In this document: positions 1 to 6,043 of the stretch, one piece after another
Layout: the number at the start of each line of letters is the position of its first letter
Position numbering within the stretch: the stretch's first letter is position 1
NCBI GenBank assembly: GCA_027074805.1
Contig: JALTCK010000010.1
Coordinates: 1-11,443 of the forward strand
DNA length: 11,443 nt
Reading direction: 5' to 3'
Origin: Thermococcus sp.
GTDB taxonomy: Archaea; Methanobacteriota_B; Thermococci; Thermococcales; Thermococcaceae
Notes under the pieces: generated by a model
Database searches by the model: none
Told to the model about the DNA's origin: nothing
What the model saw: only the letters and a program-made list of their open reading frames with translations
Position numbers and translations under genes: made by a program

Positions 1-938
1 GCGTTGGTGTCGTAGAGGGGCAGCAGACCCGCCCATACATAGTTCCTATTTACCTCATAATCATAGGCTACACGTTCGTCAGTGAACGCTGCAAAGGGTA
101 TTCCCACCGCGGATAGGTCAGGGGAAATCAGTACCGAGAGTGTGGTTGGGGACAACACCATCCCAGTGGCCGGGTCGTAGCGTATGTACCCCCAGGTCTC
201 GGTTGTGAACTCCACAACACCTTCCATTACGAGCGGGGGGCCTACCAGCGAGAGAGTAGCCACTGGGGGGCCAAATTCCCCGTAGTACGTTTTCTGTGCT
301 TCATCCCTCGAGGACACCCTCTTGACTTCCATCGTCCAGTTCAACGCGGGAAGAACCACGAAGATCCCGTTCTCCTTTGGAGTTGCATCGGGGTCGATCC
401 AGAGGAATGTGTGGCCGTAGTAGGTTCCGTTCACGCTGAAGACCGCACCGTCGCTCTCCCGTATCCTGTAAACACCTACGATGCTGAGTGAGCGGAGGTG
501 TACTTTGTATTCGCGAACCTTGGAGCCCGTTGGAGTGTGTGGGGCTTCAACTTTTATGACCTCGCTTTGTTCCCAGATCGGGCTTAGGTTCTCCCCGCTG
601 GGGACGCTGACCTTAACGGTCACGTTCTTCATCTCAATGCGGACGCCAACGGTTAGATAGCCGTCTTTCTCGTCCAGTATCCTGAACCTGATGTGGGTAT
701 CGTTGTAGGCGTATATCCTGTAGAGAGTTCCATTGTGGAGATAGGTAAGGAATGCCGTTCTCACTAACTCAGGGGACGTTCCCGCTGATGCCTGGTGCTG
801 GATGTAGGGCTCATACCTCAGCGCTGCGTACTCGATGTAAACTCCCGGCTTGGCCCAGTAGGGGGTTGCGCTCGATAGGGGCAAAGTGAGTGTGACCAGC
901 AGGAAAATCATCAGTAGAACGAATCTTTTTGGCCTCAT
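1..938 (-). CDS. Secreted or surface-anchored glycoprotein-like protein of unknown function (C-terminus beyond the window)
   Basis: The reading frame is open from an ATG at 938 to the left edge, giving about 312 residues with no stop. The N-terminus (MRPKRFVLLMIFLLVTLTLP, then LSSA before TPYW) is a classic Sec signal peptide with probable cleavage near residue 24. The rest is polar and beta-rich in appearance, with no cysteines. Five N-x-T sequons are visible, near residues 69, 79, 105, 170 and 200, which is dense and suggests an N-glycosylated protein outside the membrane. A GGAGGG ribosome binding site lies 7-8 nt upstream of the ATG. I do not recognise the family and see no catalytic motif. 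A membrane anchor could sit in the missing C-terminal part. It follows the small secreted gene by 42 nt on the same strand, so the two are probably co-transcribed. The coding call is firm; the function is unknown. Confidence 0.85.
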   Translation of the reverse strand, partial: MRPKRFVLLMIFLLVTLTLPLSSATPYWAKPGVYIEYAALRYEPYIQHQASAGTSPELVRTAFLTYLHNGTLYRIYAYNDTHIRFRILDEKDGYLTVGVRIEMKNVTVKVSVPSGENLSPIWEQSEVIKVEAPHTPTGSKVREYKVHLRSLSIVGVYRIRESDGAVFSVNGTYYGHTFLWIDPDATPKENGIFVVLPALNWTMEVKRVSSRDEAQKTYYGEFGPPVATLSLVGPPLVMEGVVEFTTETWGYIRYDPATGMVLSPTTLSVLISPDLSAVGIPFAAFTDERVAYDYEVNRNYVWAGLLPLYDTN

Positions 939-980
939 TGTTATACCCTCCGTAGCAAAATAAAAGAGGGAAGATCAAAT

Positions 981-1334
981 TCAAATGTATGGCCATCCCG
1001 CGGAGGCTATGTCCTGCTCTACAAGATTGCCCGTTGTGGGATTCACGACGTTAGTCACGGACTCGATGCCACTGCTGTCAGGGATGTTGTAATGTTGAGA
1101 GACATACCCAGCATCCTTGCCCGCCTGTGTGAGTCCACCTGTTCCTATCCTGTAGGTTATCTCATAGTTGGTGTATGGATTGTTGACGTCGTACTTGACT
1201 CCAACCTCCGCATAGGCCCATCCATACTTTATGGAAGTGTAGTCATGCACCTCAGTAACAGCCCAAGTTGTCGCTGCCGCGAACCCTGCCGCCACTACTA
1301 ACAGGCCGAACAGCACGGCAACCAGCTTTTTCAT
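981..1334 (-). CDS. Small secreted protein of unknown function, 117 residues
   Basis: The protein starts with two lysines and a hydrophobic stretch (about residues 4-20) ending in FAAA, a typical signal peptide with cleavage likely near residue 21-22. The mature part is about 95 residues, rich in Tyr, Asn, Gly and Thr, with no cysteine and one Asn-Pro-Tyr-Thr stretch. It has no second membrane segment, so it is probably released or held at the surface by other proteins. A GGAGGG ribosome binding site lies about 8 nt before the ATG, and a TATA box near 1404-1411 gives it its own promoter. The next gene, another exported protein, begins 42 nt downstream; the T-rich spacer between them could cause partial termination. 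I do not recognise the family. It lacks the hydrophobic helix after a charged prepilin site that would mark a type IV pilin, so pilin is not supported. Confidence 0.8.
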   Translation of the reverse strand: MKKLVAVLFGLLVVAAGFAAATTWAVTEVHDYTSIKYGWAYAEVGVKYDVNNPYTNYEITYRIGTGGLTQAGKDAGYVSQHYNIPDSSGIESVTNVVNPTTGNLVEQDIASAGWPYI

Positions 1335-1403
1335 GACGCCGACCCTCCTGCCCGAGGGACTATTGATACGTCCGTACAGGCGATTGATAATACATCACAT
1401 TTG

Positions 1404-1411
1404 GTATTTAA
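1404..1411 (-). promoter_or_regulatory. TATA box for the secreted-protein pair
   Basis: On the minus strand the sequence reads AAAAGTTAAATACC, a good archaeal TATA element (TTAAATAC) preceded by a purine-rich stretch that could serve as a BRE. Transcription would start about 25 nt downstream, near 1380, leaving a 5' leader of roughly 45 nt. A perfect 10-nt palindrome (ACTTCGAAGT, 1417-1426) lies directly upstream of the element and could be a regulator site. Confidence 0.5.
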
Positions 1412-1441
1412 CTTTTACTTCGAAGTTGAAGTACGAATTCC

Positions 1442-1469
1442 AAAAAAAATCGGCCATACTGCGGTATGG
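1442..1469 (-). terminator. Hairpin and T-tract terminator downstream of mptA
   Basis: A perfect 6-bp stem (CCATAC at 1454-1459, GTATGG at 1464-1469) with a 4-nt loop is followed on the minus strand by eight Ts (complement of the A run 1442-1449). It lies in the 286-nt gap after mptA, whose stop is at 1621. A first run of six Ts on the minus strand (1569-1574) comes earlier and may already stop part of the transcripts, since archaeal RNA polymerase terminates at T-tracts without needing a hairpin. Confidence 0.5.
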
Positions 1470-1620
1470 ACATGACATAGTGAAAGTAATTGGGTTAGTT
1501 ATTCCACATTAATAACCAAGTTATGCCAGAATTAACAAAATAATTTAACAAAACGTTCCATCAATGCGAAAAAACTTCGGCTGCCAAAATTGGGGTGAGG
1601 GGATATCAAAGTTCGAACCT

Positions 1621-2424
1621 TCAGCTCCACGTTTCCGCGATAACGTCGTGCTTGTGGATGCTCTCGTTGCTGATGACCCTAACGTGGATCTTCCCTTTGA
1701 AGCGCTCCCTGGCATTGGCAAAGATTTCCCTAGCCACATCTTCGACGAACTTCGGGTTGGCGAACATTCCCTGAACGACTGCGTTCTCGTCGACAGTCTT
1801 GAGCAACGTGTACGTCGGGTGGCTGAAGGAGCTCTCAACGACGTCTATCATGTCCTCCAGCGCTATCTCTTCCTCGAAGGCCGTTTTAACCTCGAGCTCG
1901 CCTATTGCCCGCTGGATGTGGGTCTTTCCCTCGTTGTTGGCCATCGCGTGGGGACAGGCCGTGTTTCCGACGACCTTGACGCGGAGCACCTTCTTGAAGG
2001 CCCCCTCCTCGTTCTTTATAACTCCAACTTCGACGTCGTAGGGCTCGTAGCTGGTCTTTCCGCTTGCGGGAGTTTTTCTCGGAATTATGAGGTGGGTCTT
2101 GATCCAGACCTCCGCTCTCTTGTGCGGGTGCTTGCCCTCGAGGTGCCGTATGATGCACTTCCCGAGCTCTTCGAGCGACGTGTGAACCTTCATGACCTCC
2201 TCCTCAACGGCTTCGCTCATGGCATCGGTTATGCTTTCCACGAGGCGGCTCATGTGGATTCCCTTCTTCTCCGCTGGAACGTCTATCGTGACCTCGAAGA
2301 GGGGCAGGAATGTGTAGGTCTGGCCCTTCCAGTTTATCTTCGCGACGCTGCGCAGGTTCGTTATCCCAACGCGCCTCAGCCTCTCTCTAATCTCCGGGAC
2401 TTCTTCCTGTGTCTCGACGGGCAT
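1621..2424 (-). CDS. mptA: GTP cyclohydrolase MptA (FolE2/type IV-like family)
   Basis: MptA converts GTP to 7,8-dihydro-D-neopterin 2',3'-cyclic phosphate, the first step of archaeal pterin synthesis (methanopterin or related tetrahydropterins), using Fe(II). The 267-residue length is typical. Family hallmarks are present: a conserved His in KKGIHMSR (His57), the metal-site segment TACPHAMANN with Cys157 and His159, a Glu/His pair in VESSFSHPTY (Glu198, His202), and the C-terminal NESIHKHD segment (His257, His259). In the related FolE2 enzymes Cys, His and Glu of these regions hold the metal. The ATG at 2424 follows a GGTGAG ribosome binding site by about 3 nt. It has its own TATA box at 2456-2462 and is separated by only 39 nt from the gene before it. 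No other pterin genes are in the window. Confidence 0.92.
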   Translation of the reverse strand: MPVETQEEVPEIRERLRRVGITNLRSVAKINWKGQTYTFLPLFEVTIDVPAEKKGIHMSRLVESITDAMSEAVEEEVMKVHTSLEELGKCIIRHLEGKHPHKRAEVWIKTHLIIPRKTPASGKTSYEPYDVEVGVIKNEEGAFKKVLRVKVVGNTACPHAMANNEGKTHIQRAIGELEVKTAFEEEIALEDMIDVVESSFSHPTYTLLKTVDENAVVQGMFANPKFVEDVAREIFANARERFKGKIHVRVISNESIHKHDVIAETWS

Positions 2425-2455
2425 TTTCTCACCAAAAGCCCATCCAATGGACTGC

Positions 2456-2462
2456 TTTTAAA
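2456..2462 (-). promoter_or_regulatory. TATA box for mptA
   Basis: The minus strand reads GGTTTAAAAGC in the 39-nt gap between the DUF4129-like gene and mptA. The TATA element touches the stop codon of the upstream gene (2464-2466). Spacing predicts a start near 2434 and a leader of about 10 nt that just contains the ribosome binding site. mptA can therefore be expressed apart from the long operon, although read-through is also possible. Confidence 0.55.
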
Positions 2463-2463
2463 C

Positions 2464-3237
2464 CTACCTCAGAAGGTCCATCAGGCGGTCGTAGCAGAGC
2501 CTGGCCTCCTCAACCTCCTCCAGCTCGAGTCTTCCGGAGTACTTTGCTCTCTCGAAAATTCGGGTCAGCGTGTCAAGGTCCTCAATGTCGGGAAAGAGCT
2601 CCTGGAGCCTTTCTTCGTGCTCTCGGTGAGTCCAGCTCCTTCTGTAAGGATATCCTTTCTCGACGAGGCCAGCGACAACGTTCTTGTACATTCTCACCAC
2701 TCTCTCGGCTGGCGTTCCTTCTATGCTCTCGTAGGTCAATGTGGGATCGAACCTCTCCCAAGACTCTTTTCTTCTCACCCTTTTTCTTTTCTTCGCTGTG
2801 AAGATAAGGAGTAAAAATATGATAGGAGGTATCAGGTACAGATAATCAGGGAGCGGTTTGTAAATGACTCGCACAACGTCTCGTCCGAAGGCTTCTATCT
2901 GCCAGAGGGGGCCAGTTGGTGCCGTGACATTGTATTTTATCTCTGGCGGGTTCCTGTGTGAGAGTTTGTAAAGGGCAACAAAGAGGGCGGCAAGTATTAT
3001 CAAGGCTGGTAGGAGGGAACCTTTGGTTTTTCTTTCAGCTTTCGGTATCACGATCCCGTTCTCGAGTATAACCCGTATGGAATAACCAAGGAGAAGGAAG
3101 AGGACGAGACTCGAAAAGAAATAGAGCCAGTCAACGTTCAGAATGGAGGTTCCGGACGATGTTTTCGGATACCCAAGGGCGGCTAGCAGAGACAGGAGGA
3201 GGAGAAAAATGAGGCTAATACCCAGTTTTCTGGGCAT
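2464..3237 (-). CDS. Membrane protein with C-terminal DUF4129-like domain
   Basis: The 257-residue protein has four hydrophobic segments: residues 5-23 (signal anchor or first helix), 37-58, 74-92 and 132-148. A very basic patch (KKRKRVRRK, 149-157) then places the C-terminal part in the cytoplasm by the positive-inside rule. Residues about 178-255 (RVVRMYKNVVAGLVEKGY, then SWTHREHEERL, ending in a helical tail) resemble the DUF4129 domain, usually found at the C-terminus of membrane proteins linked to transglutaminase-like, DUF58 and MoxR genes. None of those partners is present here. The ATG at 3237 lies inside the previous gene, with a 23-nt overlap, so translational coupling is likely. 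It is the last gene of the long run before the mptA promoter. The domain assignment is from memory of the family and is moderately sure; the role is unknown. Confidence 0.75.
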   Translation of the reverse strand: MPRKLGISLIFLLLLSLLAALGYPKTSSGTSILNVDWLYFFSSLVLFLLLGYSIRVILENGIVIPKAERKTKGSLLPALIILAALFVALYKLSHRNPPEIKYNVTAPTGPLWQIEAFGRDVVRVIYKPLPDYLYLIPPIIFLLLIFTAKKRKRVRRKESWERFDPTLTYESIEGTPAERVVRMYKNVVAGLVEKGYPYRRSWTHREHEERLQELFPDIEDLDTLTRIFERAKYSGRLELEEVEEARLCYDRLMDLLR

Positions 3238-3634
3238 CCCTCACACCAGCCCTCTCAAGCATGTAATAGACCGTCCTCAGGGGTATCCCCATTCGGGAGC
3301 TGATATCCTTCGGGGGAATACCCTGTTCGATTAACCTTATCACAGCCCTAACGGTCTCCTCATCGTATTTTCGGGGCCTTCCGCGGGGATATCCCTCGGG
3401 AACGAGCTGAATGCCCATCTGGGAGAGGGCGTGGATTATTTTCTTCGAGACCTTTGGGTACAGACTAGGGGGACAGGAAATCCGCCTGACATTGGGAGCC
3501 CTCTCGAGTATGTGGACTAGTATTTCCTTGGTGGGTCGCAGGTTTATGTAGATCTCAGTGACGTCTTCAGTAAGAGCCCTATCAAGCTTCCGAAGGAGTT
3601 CCGTGTTGTTCTTCGCCTTTACCTCGACCCTCAT
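3215..3634 (-). CDS. DUF1699-like protein with C-terminal Hin-type helix-turn-helix
   Basis: A 139-residue protein in two parts. Residues 1-80 form a small alpha/beta domain (MRVEVKAKNN, then EIYINLRPTKEILVHILERA, then a run ending in IQLVPEG) that resembles the archaeal DUF1699 family. Residues 82-130 read PRGRPRKYDEETV, then GIPPKDISSRMGIPLRTVYY, which is the pattern of the DNA-binding domain of Hin-type serine recombinases: a GRPRK minor-groove arm followed by a helix-turn-helix. No recombinase catalytic domain is present. A longer frame reaches 3700, but the ATG at 3634 is chosen because a GGGGTGAT ribosome binding site sits just before it and the longer version would intrude 62 nt into the upstream gene. 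It starts 4 nt after the DUF530-like gene. It is probably a DNA-binding regulator or architectural protein; its targets are unknown. Confidence 0.82.
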   Translation of the reverse strand: MRVEVKAKNNTELLRKLDRALTEDVTEIYINLRPTKEILVHILERAPNVRRISCPPSLYPKVSKKIIHALSQMGIQLVPEGYPRGRPRKYDEETVRAVIRLIEQGIPPKDISSRMGIPLRTVYYMLERAGVRDAQKTGY

Positions 3635-3637
3635 GCG

Positions 3638-3645
3638 ATCACCCC
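3638..3645 (-). promoter_or_regulatory. Ribosome binding site fixing the start of the Hin-type helix-turn-helix gene
   Basis: GGGGTGAT on the minus strand matches the archaeal anti-Shine-Dalgarno sequence and lies 3 nt (core GGTG 6 nt) before the ATG at 3634. It contains the stop codon of the upstream gene (TGA at 3641-3639), a typical sign of coupled translation. This favours 3634 over the ATG or alternative start further upstream at 3700. Confidence 0.7.
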
Positions 3646-4886
3646 TGTAGAAGGGCAAGAAACTTCTTGGCCTTGTCGCTCTTAGGCATGAACTTCTCAA
3701 ACTTGTTTGCCTCTGAGAACAGGACCCTGTGGAGGCCCGATATCACGAACTTCTTTATGCTCTCCTCAAGTTCTTCCTGGGGAATCCCAAGGAGCTCCGC
3801 CACCTTCTTTTCATCATATTCGCTCATTCCGTACAGCAGAACTCCGCCGAGCAGGTAGTTTGGAACGTTGCTGAGCTCCTTTCTTCTCCCCACGAGGGCA
3901 TGCTCCATCTCGCACTTGCGGATTATCAACATACTACCGTGTCCTGTCCGGAAGCGGGGGTCCCACCTGAAGGGCAGATCAAAAATGGAGTAGTGACAGT
4001 CTATGCAGAGTCTTATATCCGGGTAGAGTCCAAGCCTCTCCCTCTCGTTCTCAGAAGTTAGAAAGTAGTAGCGGAATAGATCAAGGCCCAGCTTTTCGGC
4101 CCCACGCTCAGGGTCGAGGGCCGCGTAGCCCAGTGCAAGATTGTCGACCGTGTAGTGGTTGTTTACCAGGACCCCACGTGTCTTTACAAAGCTAAGGACG
4201 CGCCAGCGAAAGCGTTTTCCAAAGCGGCTCCTAAGCTCAGCCTCGATATCTGAATCCGCCGGCAGGTCGAGACGTGTCTTCTTGAGTCTGTTGCCCTCCC
4301 AATACTCCACTTCTATCCTGAGACCACGGGTTCTAACTGTTCCCTTCTCCCTCAGCTTTCCCTTTATGAATTTGAACTCTTCCCTAACTGCTACATTCTC
4401 TCTTGAGAGCAGCCTAAGAACGTCACCTGAGTAAGCCAAATGGGGCAGTACATCCACCCTTCCAAGCTGCACAGGGTTGAGGACGGCCTTAACATTCTCG
4501 ACATTCTCTTTTGTTAAGTCCCTTATGGGGAGGAGCTTCTTTCCAAGGAAAAAGGTGTAGTTGGCGGATATGAGTGCCAGCGCCATCTTGTGGGCTGTTA
4601 TTGCAGCACGAAGCCTCTCTAGGGCAAGAAGACGGTTCCGCTTCTTCTTGTATATCCACTGAATGTGGGGGTCTCTCTCTCGTTTTGAGAGAGCACCGGT
4701 CGAAGGCGTTGGTTCCCCAACACGCCTCGAGAGATCCTCTTCAAGCTCGTGGAGGAGGGAGAGGTTTTCCCTCAGGCGGTAAGAAATGGAAGGAACATCG
4801 AAAGTCTCAAATAACCCCGTTAAGTCAATTCCGATATCATCGAGTATCTTGTTCACCTGTGCGACGAGCTCCTCGGTCGTCGTCAT
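3639..4886 (-). CDS. DUF530-like archaeal protein of unknown function
   Basis: A 415-residue soluble protein with no signal peptide or membrane segment. The N-terminal 110 residues are helical and coiled-coil-like; a basic, mixed middle part follows. Residues 290-330 hold a notable cluster: RLCIDCHYS (Cys294, Cys297, His298) and, after a basic loop, RKCEMEH (Cys325, His329), fit for a bound metal. Residues 355-385 (YDEKKVAELLGIPQEELEES) resemble a small helix-turn-helix or a similar helical bundle. I assign it from memory to the archaeal DUF530 group with moderate certainty; no function is established that I know of. The ATG at 4886 overlaps the top6A stop by 4 nt (ATGA), and its ribosome binding site GGTGAT lies within the last codons of top6A. 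Constant linkage to topoisomerase VI would suggest a DNA-related role, but that is only inference. Confidence 0.82.
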   Translation of the reverse strand: MTTTEELVAQVNKILDDIGIDLTGLFETFDVPSISYRLRENLSLLHELEEDLSRRVGEPTPSTGALSKRERDPHIQWIYKKKRNRLLALERLRAAITAHKMALALISANYTFFLGKKLLPIRDLTKENVENVKAVLNPVQLGRVDVLPHLAYSGDVLRLLSRENVAVREEFKFIKGKLREKGTVRTRGLRIEVEYWEGNRLKKTRLDLPADSDIEAELRSRFGKRFRWRVLSFVKTRGVLVNNHYTVDNLALGYAALDPERGAEKLGLDLFRYYFLTSENERERLGLYPDIRLCIDCHYSIFDLPFRWDPRFRTGHGSMLIIRKCEMEHALVGRRKELSNVPNYLLGGVLLYGMSEYDEKKVAELLGIPQEELEESIKKFVISGLHRVLFSEANKFEKFMPKSDKAKKFLALLQG

Positions 4887-6043
4887 GGCAGCAGATCACC
4901 GCGATTTATCTTCTCCGGTAGGTACTCCTTCGCCACGAACTCGAGGCTCTTGTTTGCTAAGGCCTGCTGCTCTATCCTTACTCCCATCTTTAGGGCCATC
5001 TTAAACTGCCTCTGCCACTCTTTGTTCTTGAACCACGGATAATCCATCTCTTCGATAATGCGCTTGTAGTCTCCTGTGGGACCACCCTTCTTGTTAGGCG
5101 GGATACCCTTGAGCTTTTCAGTGACATTCTCGAGGCCGTAGCGCTTTATGTCATCCATCGTCATCCCCACGAACTTTGCCTCGGGCGTTGCTAGCTTATC
5201 ACTGAGATAGGCAAGGTTAATCGATCCCTGTTTGATGGTGGAGTAAATGTACCAACCATAGGGGTCGCCATCGGTGAAGACTATTATCGGTAGTCCCTCC
5301 TCATAGTGAAGTCTATGGATTAACCGCCTCACGCCGCGCGAGGCCTGCCCCTGGGTTGCGACAATGAGGGCATTTTCTTTCTGGGCAAACTTTTCCTCTA
5401 TCAGACGGTCAGCCATAGCGGCAGTCTCAACGACGAGAACATAGTCCACGTTGATTTTCGGAAATTGGAGATGCTCAACAGTGCCGGGGACAGCCCAACC
5501 ACCCCTACCAAGCTTTGAAGTGTTGAACTCGTCCTCTCCGTCGCGGATAACGATGTCCCCGTAGATGTAACCGCGCCTGTCCGCTGTTAGGTGCATTTCC
5601 TCACGCAGAACGCCGAGCATCCTCTCCAAGTCTTCGATTATCGGGTCGCTCTCGCGCTGATCCTCGAAGGTGTTCTCCTTCGTTCCTGGGATCGTGTGTT
5701 TGTTGGCGTAGTAAGCCTCACGCAAACTTGCGTGCTTGCTCTCGCTAACAAGCCTCTTAACGTAGGCCATTATCAGGAGCGTTTGCATGAACTTTCTGGC
5801 GTGTGCAACGTTGAGGAAGTACCTCCTCGAGAGCTTGTCGCCCATCCTGATGACGCGCTTCTTTTCATCGAAATAGACGTTGCTCAGTCCGCGCATGGGT
5901 ATGTCGAAGTAGGGGTTTTTACCCTGTGCTATGTTCTCTAGGACTCTTTTGCCATATTCCTCAAGCTTTCTCAACACCTTCTGAGGGTCGTATGAAAAAT
6001 GCTCCTTGGGCCTCTCACGTTTTATGGCCTTGCGTTTAGGCAT
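4883..6043 (-). CDS. top6A: DNA topoisomerase VI subunit A (Spo11-like)
   Basis: This is the DNA-cleaving subunit of the type IIB topoisomerase, which works as an A2B2 tetramer to relax supercoils and decatenate DNA with ATP. The 386 residues fit the family. The 5Y-CAP (winged-helix) domain contains SLREAYYANKHT, in which the second tyrosine (Tyr112) aligns with the catalytic tyrosine of Spo11/Top6A. The Toprim domain follows, with the metal-binding Glu206 in VLVVETAAM and Asp258/Asp260 in VFTDGDPYGW. The RGGWAVPGT segment near residue 180 is also typical. The ATG at 6043 has an ideal GGAGGTGA ribosome binding site (6050-6057) 6 nt upstream, and the gene overlaps the end of top6B by 8 nt, which should keep the subunits in balance. 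All key residues are present, so it should be active. Confidence 0.97.
   Translation of the reverse strand: MPKRKAIKRERPKEHFSYDPQKVLRKLEEYGKRVLENIAQGKNPYFDIPMRGLSNVYFDEKKRVIRMGDKLSRRYFLNVAHARKFMQTLLIMAYVKRLVSESKHASLREAYYANKHTIPGTKENTFEDQRESDPIIEDLERMLGVLREEMHLTADRRGYIYGDIVIRDGEDEFNTSKLGRGGWAVPGTVEHLQFPKINVDYVLVVETAAMADRLIEEKFAQKENALIVATQGQASRGVRRLIHRLHYEEGLPIIVFTDGDPYGWYIYSTIKQGSINLAYLSDKLATPEAKFVGMTMDDIKRYGLENVTEKLKGIPPNKKGGPTGDYKRIIEEMDYPWFKNKEWQRQFKMALKMGVRIEQQALANKSLEFVAKEYLPEKINRGDLLP

Noticed and set aside
981..1334. Archaeal type IV pilin
   Set aside because: The N-terminus looks like an ordinary signal peptide with a short charged end and an AAA-type cleavage region, and no hydrophobic pilin helix follows the predicted cut.
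1564..2814. A 416-residue open frame on the plus strand, longer than either gene beneath it
   Set aside because: It is antisense to mptA and the DUF4129-like gene, both of which have clear family motifs and ribosome binding sites. Its translation has no recognisable domain and its length follows from the codon bias of the opposite strand.
3888..4007. A c-type cytochrome haem site (CxxCH) in the DUF530-like protein
   Set aside because: The protein has no signal peptide, and haem is attached outside the cytoplasmic membrane. A metal site is more plausible.
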